A stretch of 64,000 nt of DNA from a bacterium (GTDB lineage Bacteria; Myxococcota_A; Bradymonadia; UBA7976; UBA1532): the NCBI GenBank assembly GCA_030426085.1, contig JAUHYW010000009.1, positions 1 to 64,000 of the forward strand. The letters are read 5' to 3'. Below, in pieces: positions 53,385-62,104 of this stretch (its first letter is position 1; the number at the start of each line of letters is the position of its first letter). Both the position numbers and the translations under genes were made by a program. Below the pieces are notes generated by a model. It was not told the DNA's origin and searched no databases. It saw only the letters and a program-made list of their open reading frames with translations.

Positions 53385-55037
53385 ATGATCCCCCCGCCCA
53401 CCGATCCGCCCCACCCCGCGGGCACCATCCTCGACTTCGACACCCGCGGCGGCCGGCTCGAGGTGACCCTCGGCGCCCGCCGGGTCGACGCCGGCCCGGT
53501 CGACCCGGCGCTCGAGACCACGCTGATCTCGGGCCTGGAGGCAGTGCTAGGCAGCCGGGCGGTGGTCGGGGGTCAGCACCGCCTGGCGCTCGACGAGGCC
53601 GGCACCCGCCGCCTGGGCGTGCGCCACCGCGCCGAGGGGCTCGAGCTGAGCCTGCTCGACGTGCACGATCGACCGGTCGTGCCCCCCCAGCCGCTGGCGC
53701 TCGCCGGCTTCGCCCGGGCGGTCCAGGCCTTCGTCGGCCGCAGCGCGCCGAACCACGACCGCGGGGCCGACCTGCGGGCGCTGGTGGGCTGGGCCGAGGC
53801 GCTCGACGGCGATGAGGAGCCCCCCCCGGCCGCTCCCCCGCCCGCCCGGCTGGACGCCGCCCGCCCCGCGCGGATCATCCCCGCCGCGCGCCTGCCGGTG
53901 GGCACGCTCTATCACCTGGCCTACCGCCGGGCGTGGCGCCACGAGGCCCCGGGGCTGGTCGAGATGGCCGCCGATCCCGAGCGGGTGGCCGTGTTCGACG
54001 CCCGCGGTCTCCAGATCCTCGATCGGGTGAACGGCGCTGTGCGCTTCGATCACCCCGGCCTGCGCTGGCTGGACGGGCCGACCCCGATGCGAGGGGCGGT
54101 GGACGCGCAGGAGCGGCCGATCCGGCTCGACGCGCGGGGGGCGATCCGCTGGCGGGGTGCGCCGCCCGAAGGCGAGGCGCCGTTGCAAGCGCTGCACCCG
54201 GGCGAGCCGGCGATCCTCGCGGTCACCGCCGGGCGGGAGGTCTACGGCCTCGATCCGGCCGACGGGCGGGCGCGCTGGCGCTACACGACCCATTACGGCG
54301 AGGTGCTCGGCGCCACAGTCCGCGGCGGGCTGGCGTGGCTGACGGCCGAGGACGGCTTCGTGCACGGGCTCGACCTCGAAGACGGGCAGCGGCGCTTCGC
54401 GGTCAACCCCGCCGGAGGCCTCGACGGCCGGCCCCGCCTCACGCCGGGCGGCCTGCTCGTGGGGCTCGACGCGCCCGATGGCTCGGGCTCCCGGCTGGCC
54501 TGCCTCGATCCGCTCACCGGCCGAACCCGGTGGTCGACAGCGCTGCCGGGGCACCTCAGCCGGCCGCCGGTCGCCGCCGACGACGCGGTGCTGACGGTGC
54601 TGGAGCACGGACCGGGGCCGATGCTCGCGGTGCTCGACGGCGCGCAGGGCACGATCCGCTGGCATCGGCGGTTGGACGGCCCCGACGTGCCGGTGGTCCG
54701 GCCGCTGGGCGAGCTGCTGGTGGTCAAGCACGTCGACGGATCGGCCGCCGCCCTCGACCGAAGCGACGGCGCCCTGCGCTGGTGGCTGGCGAGCGACGAC
54801 CCCGAGCTCACGCTGCGGGTCAACCCGCCCCCGGTGCCCTGCCGGGGGCTGCTGCTGGTGCCGGGCACCACGATCCGCGCGGTCGACCCGGCCGACGGGC
54901 GGGTGGTGCACCGGGTGGACTGCGACGAGCTGGTGCCCGAGCGGCTGCACGTCTGGCCCGACGGTGATCTGGCCATCGCCGAGCACGACGCCGTCGCCCG
55001 CTACCTGCTCGGGGGGCACCTCGCGCTGGTGGGCTGA
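53385..55037 (+). CDS. PQQ-like beta-propeller protein
   Basis: A 550-residue protein whose last 350 residues form PQQ-type propeller blades, with recurring WxxxL/G and Asp-Gly turns (YGLDPADGRARWRYTTHYGE, HGLDLEDGQRRFAVNPAGG, ACLDPLTGRTRWSTALPGH, ALDRSDGALRWWLASDD). The N-terminal 180 residues are a separate, unrecognised domain; no signal peptide is clear, so it may be cytoplasmic. The ATG at 53385 follows GAGG by eight bases. These propellers serve as scaffolds; no dehydrogenase residues are seen. It is divergent from the HARE/Mrr-like gene (191-base gap). Confidence 0.82.
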   Translation: MIPPPTDPPHPAGTILDFDTRGGRLEVTLGARRVDAGPVDPALETTLISGLEAVLGSRAVVGGQHRLALDEAGTRRLGVRHRAEGLELSLLDVHDRPVVPPQPLALAGFARAVQAFVGRSAPNHDRGADLRALVGWAEALDGDEEPPPAAPPPARLDAARPARIIPAARLPVGTLYHLAYRRAWRHEAPGLVEMAADPERVAVFDARGLQILDRVNGAVRFDHPGLRWLDGPTPMRGAVDAQERPIRLDARGAIRWRGAPPEGEAPLQALHPGEPAILAVTAGREVYGLDPADGRARWRYTTHYGEVLGATVRGGLAWLTAEDGFVHGLDLEDGQRRFAVNPAGGLDGRPRLTPGGLLVGLDAPDGSGSRLACLDPLTGRTRWSTALPGHLSRPPVAADDAVLTVLEHGPGPMLAVLDGAQGTIRWHRRLDGPDVPVVRPLGELLVVKHVDGSAAALDRSDGALRWWLASDDPELTLRVNPPPVPCRGLLLVPGTTIRAVDPADGRVVHRVDCDELVPERLHVWPDGDLAIAEHDAVARYLLGGHLALVG

Positions 55038-55052
55038 GCTGCCCGCCGCCGA

Positions 55053-55790
55053 TCAGACGCCTAGGAAGAGCCGCTTGCCGAAGGCCACCGAGAGGTCGGC
55101 TTCGAAGATCTTCCGGGCGGCGCTCTCGATGTCGTAGTTGACCCGGTGGTACTCGAAGCGGCGCGCGTCGGTGTCGTACACCGCGCAGCACGCCCGGGTG
55201 TCGTAGTCCCGCGGCTGCCCCACGCTGCCGACGGTGATGATGTACTTGCGGTCGTCTTCGAGGCCGAAGCGGGTGTTGAGCACCTCTTCGGCCGAGCGCT
55301 CGTCGTAGCTGAAGCTCTTGCACAGGTGGGAGTGCCCGATGAACGTCACCGGGGCCTGCCGGGCGTGGGCGGTGACCACGTCCCGCATCTGATCGAGCAC
55401 GAAGATGTACTCGAACTCCTCGAGGGCCAGCGGCGAGCCGTGGCAGAAGGCGATCCCGTGCTCGTCGAGGCGCGCGGCGTAGTTCAAGGAGCGCAGCCAC
55501 TCCATGTTGTGCGGCGAGAGCTGGCGCGCGTGCCAGTCGAGCGCCTCCCGAGCGGCGGCCCGGTAGTAGCTGTAGTCCATGCGCCCGCACACCGCCGCGT
55601 CGTGGTTGCCGAGCACCGTCACGTCGGCGTGCTTGCGCACCAGATCGCAGCACTCGTTGGGCTGCGCCCCGTAGCCCACCACGTCCCCCAGGCAGGCCAG
55701 GTAGTCGACCGGGTGGCTGTCGTAGACCGACAGCGCCGCTTCGAGCGCCTCGAGGTTCGCGTGAATGTCCGAAATGATCCCGATCCGCAT
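55053..55790 (-). CDS. Calcineurin-like metallophosphoesterase
   Basis: A 245-residue phosphoesterase of the YfcE/MPP type. All metal motifs are in place: ISDIHANLEALEAAL (D-x-H), CLGDVVGYGAQP (GDxxG), LGNHDAAV (GNHD), the His of FCHGSPL and FIGHSHLCKSF (GHSH). It should hydrolyse phosphodiesters or phosphoproteins in the cytoplasm; the substrate is open. ATG 55790 (MRIGIISDIH) is favoured by AAGG upstream and by the family start; an ATG at 55811 would add seven residues. Confidence 0.92.
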   Translation of the reverse strand: MRIGIISDIHANLEALEAALSVYDSHPVDYLACLGDVVGYGAQPNECCDLVRKHADVTVLGNHDAAVCGRMDYSYYRAAAREALDWHARQLSPHNMEWLRSLNYAARLDEHGIAFCHGSPLALEEFEYIFVLDQMRDVVTAHARQAPVTFIGHSHLCKSFSYDERSAEEVLNTRFGLEDDRKYIITVGSVGQPRDYDTRACCAVYDTDARRFEYHRVNYDIESAARKIFEADLSVAFGKRLFLGV

Positions 55791-56035
55791 GCGCCGCCTT
55801 CTGTCTCGCATCCGCCGGCCGTGCCCCCCTCCCGAGCCACGGTCGATCAGCAGTCTAGCAGATCCCGGCGCAAGTACACCTGCTGCGCCGAACGAGGGGC
55901 CGCGGCTCTCCCCGGTCCCTGCTCGCAGCATCCGGGGTAGGCGCCCCTGCTGCGCCGAGGCTTTCCCCGCGCCTGCCCGCAGGGCTCCACCCGATCGGGC
56001 GCCGCCGAGCGATGCCGGACGCCCGAGCCGATGCG

Positions 56036-58564
56036 CTACCGCACGCCGCGGTCGCGCCCGCCGACGGCGGGGCTCGGCGTCCGGGTGTCGGGCGCGGGCA
56101 GGTCCGACAGGGCCTCTTCGAGCCGCTGGGCGAAGCCCGGCGTGACCGGCCCCGCATCCGCCAGCCGCCCGGCGTGCTCCAGACAGCGCCGGACCCGGGG
56201 GGAGCGGCGGGCGCCGGCGTCGAAGACGGTCTCCCGCACCGCCGGAGTGAGCCGGGCGAGGACCTGCGCCGCTCGCTCGAGCCCCCCACCCTCCAGCGGC
56301 AGCCCGGCCACGATGTGGCGCACGTCGGCCCCGTAGCCGGCCAGGGCCACCGCCAGGGGCCGCCAGCCGCCGTCCCGGGCGTCGAGGAGCTGATCCACCA
56401 GCGCCAGGATCGCCTCCGGCCGGCGAGCCTCGGCCATGAACAGGGTCACCGCCCGCCGCAGGGGGGCCGACGGGCTGCGCAGCGCCCCCGCGAGGTGCCC
56501 CGCCAGCGCGTCGGCCTGGGGCAGCCCCAGGGGCAGCACCCGGATCAGCTCGGTGGGCTTCATCTCGAGCAGCGCCGCCGCCACCGGGGCCGCGAAGCCC
56601 GGCTCGCCCCGCTGGAGCAGGACCGCCGCCGCCGACGCCCGCTGGCCGGCCTCATCCAGCAGGCCCACCAGCGCGCTGTCGATCAGATCGGTCAGCGGCT
56701 CGGTCTGATCGTCCGGCGCCTCGGGGATCGGCTCGAGCGGCCCCGGCTCGTCGATGGACTCCAGCTCGATGGCGTCGTCCAGGTCCAGCTCGATGGGCTC
56801 CTCCGACGCGTCGGCCGCCTCCGCGGCGTGGCGGGCGGCCTCCATCGCGCTCAGCGCCAGCCCCCGCAGGCCGGCGTCCACCGCCAGCCCCAGCCCCTCG
56901 GCCCGGGTGAGCAGGCGCTCCCAGTTCTCGTAGTTGTCGATGGGGTCGAGGTCGTTGCCCTTGAGCGACGTGCTCAGGTTCAGCTCGGCGAAGCCGCTCA
57001 GCGCCCGGCTCACCAGCGAGCGGGGATCGCCGGCCAGCCCCATCTCGATCGCCCGCGGCTCGAGGTGGGCCGGGGGCATCAGCCCGAAGTCCACCGCCGC
57101 CGTCAGGACCCGGCGCACGATGGCCTCGAACCACACCCGGGGGAAGCTCTGGATCTCGTACAGGTAGGCCTCGCGCTCGGGCTCGGTCCAGAAGCCGATG
57201 ATGCTCAGCGCCAGGTGGGCCTCGGAGATCGAACGGCAGCCGGCGAAGGCGTCCTCCCGGAAGTTGTGCCGGAGCTGGCCCACCCGGTCGACCGCGCCTG
57301 TCGCCACCGCCTCCCGAGCCGCCGCCGGCGAGCCGCCCCGGCGCTCCACCTGGAGCCGGGCCGCCGCGACGTTGCGCGCGAGCGGCGGGTCGAACACCCG
57401 CCGGCCGACCAGGGCGCCCTCGCCGTCGATGGCTTCGATGATCACCGCGAAGCGCCGGGCCAGCACGTCGAGCGCCTCGCCCTCACCCACCGGATCGATC
57501 GGCCAGCACACCAGCCCGTCCGGATCGGCCGGCACCAGGGTCAGGCTCATCGCCGGGCCATGCGGCGTGCGGTGGAGCTGAAACCGCAGCTCGGCCTCGT
57601 CGGTCAGCAGGCGATCGGCGTGATCGGCGCTCGGCACCCGGAAGAGCGCCAGCACATCGCCGTCGTCCACCACCAACCGCGTGCCGCGACCCTCGGGCAG
57701 CCGGGCTCGGGGCGTCACCATCCGGCTGACCCGGGTCGGCTCGTGCTCCACGGCGCCGTCCGGCTCGCGCCCCTCAGCGCCGTCGAGCGACCACGCGTCG
57801 TGCCAGCGCCCGGCCGCGTCCTCGGGCGGGCGCTCTTCGGAGTCGGCGGGCTCGTGGTGCATCAAGGCGGCGATGAGGCCCTGGGGCTCGGCGGCCGCCT
57901 CCTCGGCCTCCGCCGGCTCCCGCTCGGCGATCGGCTCGACCTCCATGGTCATGTCCTCGCTGCCCACGGCCCCGACGGCGCCCGCCGTCGCCGGCAGGCT
58001 GTCGAGTGGGCTGCCGGGCGAGGTGGCCATCACGCCCGGATCGGAAGCGTCGGGATCGGCCGTCGGGCGCGCACCCGGCTCGGACTCGGCGGCGCCTTCA
58101 CCCGGCTCGGGGCGCTTGGAGACCCGGGTCACCTCCCCCACCAGCCCCCGCAGCCCGGAGACGCCGGCAACCAGCGTCGGCTCGCGGGCGTAGGGCGGCG
58201 GACGCTCGCCGGGGTCGTCGGCCACCGCAGAGATCAGCGCCGCGCGGGCCTGCTGGGCCCGATGCATGCGCCGGGGGGGCACCACGAGCAGGAGCTGCCC
58301 CGCCTCGGGGCGATGCACGACGATCGGCTCCTTGATCACGTAGACCGCGCTGCACGACGGACACTGGTTGCGGTTCAGCCCGGCGAAGCCGGCGTCGAGC
58401 AGGGCGTGCAGATGCCCCGGGTCGTGCCCGGCGTCGATCGCCGCCCACCACTGCCCGCCGAACCACGTCCCGCAGCCGGCGCACCAGATCGTCGTCGTGA
58501 CCGACCGGGAGCGCCCGGCCGCCCCGGTGAAGTGCCCCCGACTCGTGCCTGCGCCCTCACCCAT
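56036..58564 (-). CDS. CpXC-domain protein with long helical C-terminal region
   Basis: An 842-residue protein. The N-terminal CpXC domain has two Cys pairs likely to bind zinc (WCAGCGTWFGGQWW and NRNQCPSCSAVYV). An acidic, Pro/Glu-rich linker follows (about 110-230). The C-terminal two thirds are helical with HEAT-like character (SAAAVLLQRGEPGFAAPVAA, ALRSPSAPLRRAVTLFMAE). CpXC proteins are common in deltaproteobacteria and have no defined function. The start at 58564 is favoured by GAGGAAGG just upstream; an ATG at 58588 would lie nearer to a possible -10 (TATACC) and give a nearly leaderless message. Confidence 0.82.
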   Translation of the reverse strand: MGEGAGTSRGHFTGAAGRSRSVTTTIWCAGCGTWFGGQWWAAIDAGHDPGHLHALLDAGFAGLNRNQCPSCSAVYVIKEPIVVHRPEAGQLLLVVPPRRMHRAQQARAALISAVADDPGERPPPYAREPTLVAGVSGLRGLVGEVTRVSKRPEPGEGAAESEPGARPTADPDASDPGVMATSPGSPLDSLPATAGAVGAVGSEDMTMEVEPIAEREPAEAEEAAAEPQGLIAALMHHEPADSEERPPEDAAGRWHDAWSLDGAEGREPDGAVEHEPTRVSRMVTPRARLPEGRGTRLVVDDGDVLALFRVPSADHADRLLTDEAELRFQLHRTPHGPAMSLTLVPADPDGLVCWPIDPVGEGEALDVLARRFAVIIEAIDGEGALVGRRVFDPPLARNVAAARLQVERRGGSPAAAREAVATGAVDRVGQLRHNFREDAFAGCRSISEAHLALSIIGFWTEPEREAYLYEIQSFPRVWFEAIVRRVLTAAVDFGLMPPAHLEPRAIEMGLAGDPRSLVSRALSGFAELNLSTSLKGNDLDPIDNYENWERLLTRAEGLGLAVDAGLRGLALSAMEAARHAAEAADASEEPIELDLDDAIELESIDEPGPLEPIPEAPDDQTEPLTDLIDSALVGLLDEAGQRASAAAVLLQRGEPGFAAPVAAALLEMKPTELIRVLPLGLPQADALAGHLAGALRSPSAPLRRAVTLFMAEARRPEAILALVDQLLDARDGGWRPLAVALAGYGADVRHIVAGLPLEGGGLERAAQVLARLTPAVRETVFDAGARRSPRVRRCLEHAGRLADAGPVTPGFAQRLEEALSDLPAPDTRTPSPAVGGRDRGVR

Positions 58565-58715
58565 GCGCCTTCCTCGACTGTCCGACATGCCGCCGACGGC
58601 GGTATAGCACGTCGCGCCGCGGGCCGTCATCCACGCCGCGCCGCCCGGCCGCGCGACCCTCGGACGGCGCCGCGGGCCTTGCGCCGGCGCGCCCGGCGGG
58701 CCATGCTCCCGGGGC

Positions 58716-59129
58716 GTGACCGAGCAAAATCACCCGCGCCGGATTTTTGTGTTGACCCGCCACCGCAGTCTGAGAGATAACGCCCATCCGTCAGCGACGG
58801 CCTGGCTCGCAGGGCTCGCCCTGCTGCTGTTCGCGCTGCCGGCTGCTGCCACGACTGCCATGGGCGTACCGCTGCCCAAAGGCACGACGGCGCAGGGCGA
58901 GGACCGCTACCAGTCCCCGGCCGACTACCCTTCGACGATTCGCTCGATCGAGAGGGCCCTGGCCAGAAAAGGGGTGAAGGTCCGGTTCGAGCGGGTGATC
59001 GATCTCCCCGAGGTCATCGCCGCCCACGCTCCATCCCCGTCGGGTTCGACGGCTTGGAGTGGGATCAACGTCAGCCGCTATGGCGGCCACACGTGGATCT
59101 TTGTCATTCGGCGCGTTCGTTCGCCCTGA
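58716..59129 (+). CDS. Small exported protein, myxobacterial type of unknown function
   Basis: A 137-residue reading with a signal-like segment (AWLAGLALLLFALPAAATTA) followed by an 88-residue domain that starts GVPLPKGTTAQGEDRYQSP and has late pieces AAHAPSPSGSTAW and GINVSRYGGHTWIFVI. I recall similar small secreted domains in myxobacteria but cannot name a family. The start is uncertain: GTG 58716 or GTG 58749. A TTGACC-N18-GATAAC pair (58752-58781) lies inside the 5' end and may be a promoter for the downstream tRNAs. The TGA ends one base before tRNA-Gln. Confidence 0.6.
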   Translation: MTEQNHPRRIFVLTRHRSLRDNAHPSATAWLAGLALLLFALPAAATTAMGVPLPKGTTAQGEDRYQSPADYPSTIRSIERALARKGVKVRFERVIDLPEVIAAHAPSPSGSTAWSGINVSRYGGHTWIFVIRRVRSP

Positions 59130-59203
59130 TCGGGGATCGTCTAATGGTAGGACTGCAGGTTCTGGTCCTGTCTATCTAGGTTCGAATCCTAGTCCCCGAG
59201 CCA
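59130..59203 (+). tRNA. tRNA-Gln(CUG)
   Basis: A cloverleaf folds: acceptor TCGGGGA/TCCCCGA, anticodon stem GCAGG/CCTGT with loop TTCTGGT (anticodon CTG), T-arm CTAGG-TTCGAAT-CCTAG. CCA is encoded (59201-59203). The 5' end directly follows the stop codon of the gene upstream. Confidence 0.95.
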
Positions 59204-59226
59204 TCGACGGCGAGCGACCGCGTCGT

Positions 59227-59298
59227 GGCCCGTTCGTCTAGCGGTTAGGACGCCGGCCTCTCACGCCGGTAACACGGGTTCGAGTCCCGTACGGGTCA
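59227..59298 (+). tRNA. tRNA-Glu(CUC)
   Basis: Acceptor GGCCCGT/ACGGGTC, anticodon stem CCGGC/GCCGG with loop CTCTCAC (anticodon CTC), T-arm ACGGG-TTCGAGT-CCCGT, discriminator A at 59298. CCA is not encoded (CTA follows). It is 23 bases after tRNA-Gln and probably cotranscribed. Confidence 0.95.
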
Positions 59299-59300
59299 CT

Positions 59301-59338
59301 ACGGCCTCCTCGCACATGCGGGGAGGCCGTTTTCTTTT
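59301..59338 (+). terminator. Rho-independent terminator after tRNA-Glu
   Basis: A 13-bp hairpin (ACGGCCTCCTCGC, loop ACAT, GCGGGGAGGCCGT; one G-T pair) followed by TTTTCTTT. It is the only textbook intrinsic terminator I see in the window. Confidence 0.9.
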
Positions 59339-59484
59339 CGAAGCGCCCTGCCCTGGCTTCACAGCCATCGCCGACCGCACGCCACACGACCGGCGTGGCC
59401 GGCCCCGTCTTCGTCGAGCGGCTGCCGATTGGCGAGTTGGGATGGCGAGTTGGGATGGAAGGCGACCGGATCGGGCGTCTGCGC

Positions 59485-60144
59485 TCAGCCGGCTCGAGCC
59501 GGCGTCTCCCCCGGGGTGAGGTGCACCTCGTCGGCCGAGTACAGGTGCCCCATGCGCACCCGCTTCGTCTCGAGGTAGTGCACGTTGACCGGGTTGACCC
59601 CGGTGACCAGCGGGATGCGGTCGGCGACCGCCACCCCCGCGTCACGCAGCCCGTCCACCTTGAGCGGGTTGTTGGTGATCAGCGCCACCGAGCGCACGCC
59701 GAGCCCTTCGAGCATCTCCACCGCCGCGCCGTAGCGCCGCAGATCGTCCTCGAAGCCCAGCAACCGGTTGGCGTCGACCGTGTCGACCCCCTGCTCTTGC
59801 AGGTGATAGGCCCGGATCTTGTTGCCGAGGCCGATGCCCCGGCCCTCCTGCCGCATGTAGAGCACCACCCCCCGCCCCTCGCGCTGGATCAGCGCCAGGG
59901 CCGAGTCGAGCTGCGGCTTGCAGTCGCACTTGAGCGAGCCGAGGACCTCGCTGGTCAGGCACTCCGAGTGCACCCGGACCGGCACCGCCTCGGCGCCGTC
60001 GAGTTCACCGACCGAGATCGCGAGGTGCTCCTTGTCCCCCTCGCGGAAGACCCGGACGTCGAAGACGCCGTGGCAGGTGGGCAGGCGGGTGCACGCATAA
60101 AACGGCCCCGATTCCGGAGGCGCCACGGTCCGATTCCTGGTCAT
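59485..60144 (-). CDS. ribA: GTP cyclohydrolase II
   Basis: RibA opens GTP in the first step of riboflavin synthesis. The 219-residue protein has the three zinc cysteines in SECLTSEVLGSLKCDC, the GTP-binding MRQEGRGIGLGNKIRAYHLQ, and the late NNPLKVDGL region. It is a stand-alone cyclohydrolase II without a RibB (DHBP synthase) domain. No FMN riboswitch is recognisable upstream, but a candidate promoter with a palindrome between its hexamers lies at 60178-60206. No other rib genes are in the window. Confidence 0.96.
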   Translation of the reverse strand: MTRNRTVAPPESGPFYACTRLPTCHGVFDVRVFREGDKEHLAISVGELDGAEAVPVRVHSECLTSEVLGSLKCDCKPQLDSALALIQREGRGVVLYMRQEGRGIGLGNKIRAYHLQEQGVDTVDANRLLGFEDDLRRYGAAVEMLEGLGVRSVALITNNPLKVDGLRDAGVAVADRIPLVTGVNPVNVHYLETKRVRMGHLYSADEVHLTPGETPARAG

Positions 60145-60177
60145 CTGAGACTCCCTCTCCCGGTCGACCGGCCGCCG

Positions 60178-60206
60178 ACCCTAGCCATCCCGCCTCGCGG
60201 GATCAA
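60178..60206 (-). promoter_or_regulatory. Candidate ribA promoter with internal palindrome
   Basis: TTGATC (60206-60201) and TAGGGT (60183-60178) on the - strand are 17 bases apart. Between them lies a perfect inverted repeat ATCCCGC-CTC-GCGGGAT (60187-60203), placed where a repressor would block RNA polymerase. The -10 is weak, like TAGGTT of the tetR promoter. Confidence 0.45.
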
Positions 60207-60258
60207 GCAGCGCGCCCACGATGCGGGGCAGCGGTTGGATACGTGCCATCCGTTCGGG

Positions 60259-60287
60259 TTGCAGACGCAATTCTTGCTCGATCATAC
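60259..60287 (+). promoter_or_regulatory. Candidate promoter of the lipoprotein gene at 60309
   Basis: TTGCAG (60259-60264) with TCATAC (60282-60287) 17 bases later, in an AT-rich patch just 21 bases before the ATG. A one-base shift gives CATACA as the -10. Confidence 0.45.
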
Positions 60288-60308
60288 ATGTAGGTGTAGA
60301 ACGCACAC

Positions 60309-61052
60309 ATGAGCATTCGCCCCCGGCGTCGGCTGATCCCACTCCTCGCGCTCGCGGTGAGCGGTCTGGTGGGCTGCGCCGGGCTGTCCCGACCATCCGA
60401 TCTGCGACCCGCCTCGCACCCGCTGCTCGAAGGCGTCGCGCCCCGCACCCGGCTGCTGCCGCTCGCCCACCGGGCGCCGCCCCGCCGCAGCCGGCCGAAG
60501 TCGGTGGCCGTCGAGCCGCAGCGGGAGGCCGCCCCTCCGACGCCCGTGGGGCCCAAGAGCCCGCCGACCCCCGCGATTGACAGCCCGTCGGGCGCCGAGC
60601 CCGCCCGCGCAGCGATCGTTCAGCGCCTCGCCGAGCTGGAAGGTCAAGCCCGGATCGGAGAGCGCCCGGCCACCGACATGGCGCTGCTCGGGGCGGCCCT
60701 GGAGGATCTCCCGGGCGTGCGGGCCCCCGGCGCGTCGCTGTCCTCGGCCCGACGCAACAGCCGTCGGGTGAAGCGGCCCGCGCCCGGTGATCTGGCGTTC
60801 TTCCACGGGGCCGGCGGCGCCGCCGAGCTGGGGATCGTACGCGGTCTGCGATCGGACGGGGCGATCGAGGCGGTCGCGGTCACCCGGGGCGCCGTGCGGG
60901 CCATCGTCGTTCACCCGGGGCATCCCCACGCCCGGCGACGGTCGGGGCGGATCGTGAACACCTTCCTGCGGGCCCGGCGGCGGGGCGACGAGGCGTCGGC
61001 GGTCTACCTGGCGGGGCAGCTCCTCATCGACTTCCGGACGCTGATCGACTGA
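60309..61052 (+). CDS. Lipoprotein with degenerate NlpC/P60- or CHAP-like domain
   Basis: A 247-residue lipoprotein: signal peptide with lipobox LVGC (Cys23), a Pro/Arg-rich linker and a C-terminal domain with PAPGDLAFFHGAGGAAELGIV and AIEAVAVTRGAVRAIVVHPG. The PGDLAFF...GIV pattern is that of NlpC/P60 and CHAP cell-wall hydrolases. But the catalytic Cys segment before it is not seen and the His before GIV is replaced (AELGIV), so it is likely inactive or only distantly related. Its 3' end overlaps the convergent zinc-finger gene by 29 bases. Confidence 0.7.
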   Translation: MSIRPRRRLIPLLALAVSGLVGCAGLSRPSDLRPASHPLLEGVAPRTRLLPLAHRAPPRRSRPKSVAVEPQREAAPPTPVGPKSPPTPAIDSPSGAEPARAAIVQRLAELEGQARIGERPATDMALLGAALEDLPGVRAPGASLSSARRNSRRVKRPAPGDLAFFHGAGGAAELGIVRGLRSDGAIEAVAVTRGAVRAIVVHPGHPHARRRSGRIVNTFLRARRRGDEASAVYLAGQLLIDFRTLID

Positions 61053-61998
61053 GCGCCGCCTGCCACGCCCGACGCAGCGGGCGCTCGGAGCGCAGGCTGA
61101 TCTGGCGCTGCACCAGCTCGGGGTTCGCCTGCCGGGCGGCCTCGAGGTGGCGCAGGCCGTCGGCGTCGAGCCGCCCACCGGCCCGGATGAAGTGCGCCTT
61201 GGCCAGGTTGTAGTGCACGATCGGGTCGTGCGCGTCGCCGACGAGGCACGCCTCGAGGGTCGGGATCGACTCCTGCGGCCGCCCCCCGAGCAACGCCGGC
61301 AGGGTCGCCAGCGCGATCCGGGCCGCCCGCTCCAGCGGAGACGACCCCGCGGCCAGGATGGTCTGCAAGCGCTCGGTCGCCGCGGCCTCCCGCCCGGCCT
61401 TCACATGGGCCAGCGCTTGATAGTAGGTCGCCGGCAGCGCCATCTCGGGGTTGAGCTGGCCCACCGCGCCCATGCCGGCCACGAGCTGGTCGAGCCGGTC
61501 GTCGTCGACCGTCGGGGGCCGGAAGCGGCGGGCGATCTCCACCAGATCGACCCCGGCCACCTCATCGGCGTCGTGCCAGTCGCGCAGCTCGTCGACCAGG
61601 TCGACCCCCCGCCGCCGCTCGGCCCGGGGGTCGTCGATCGGCTGCCGGGCCGCCGCGATACCGTCCCCGTAGTCGAACAGGAACTCCGCCTTGAGGATCT
61701 CGTAGAGCACCCGCCCCAGCCCGGCCAGATCGGCATCCCGCAGGCGATCGGCGAGCCCCTGGTAGTCGGGGATGTCACCGGGCAGGCAGTCCTCGGCTTC
61801 GTCGAGTTCGAACGCCTCGTCGACGGCCCACTCGTGCAGCACGAGCTGCTCGCGCAGGGACTGGTAGAACCGGGCGCAGCTGGCGCATCGCTGAAAGTGG
61901 GCGCTGATCTGGGCCACGCGGATGGCGTCCAACTCGCCGTCGAGCAGCCGCACGAGGTCGGCCGAGACGTGGGCGCAGGTCAGCGCGGTGGCTTTCAA
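61024..61998 (-). CDS. Zinc-finger (anti-sigma-like) protein with TPR-like C-terminus
   Basis: A 324-residue protein. The N-terminus has a zf-HC2-type zinc finger as in anti-sigma factors (TCAHVSADLVRLLDGEL, then HFQRCASCARFY, pattern H-x3-C-x2-C). No membrane helix is visible, so it would be a soluble regulator. The rest is helical and TPR-like (ALPATYYQALAHVKAGREAA, HDPIVHYNLAKAHFIRAGG). The start is taken as TTG 61998 because GGGGAAG lies just before it; a longer GTG start (62058) lacks one. It is encoded 106 bases after the sigma factor gene on the same strand and may control it. Confidence 0.72.
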   Translation of the reverse strand: MKATALTCAHVSADLVRLLDGELDAIRVAQISAHFQRCASCARFYQSLREQLVLHEWAVDEAFELDEAEDCLPGDIPDYQGLADRLRDADLAGLGRVLYEILKAEFLFDYGDGIAAARQPIDDPRAERRRGVDLVDELRDWHDADEVAGVDLVEIARRFRPPTVDDDRLDQLVAGMGAVGQLNPEMALPATYYQALAHVKAGREAAATERLQTILAAGSSPLERAARIALATLPALLGGRPQESIPTLEACLVGDAHDPIVHYNLAKAHFIRAGGRLDADGLRHLEAARQANPELVQRQISLRSERPLRRAWQAALSRSASGSR

Positions 61999-62104
61999 TG
62001 GGCTTCCCCTGACGATCCGAGGGGAGCCTATCAGATCCGGCGGCCGGCGCGGGGGCACATCGCGCCGGCCGCCGGCCGGGGGATGCGCAGACGGCGGAGC
62101 GCGG

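Noticed and set aside
60145-60308. FMN riboswitch upstream of ribA
   Set aside because: The conserved RFN-element sequences are not present; only a palindromic promoter is seen.
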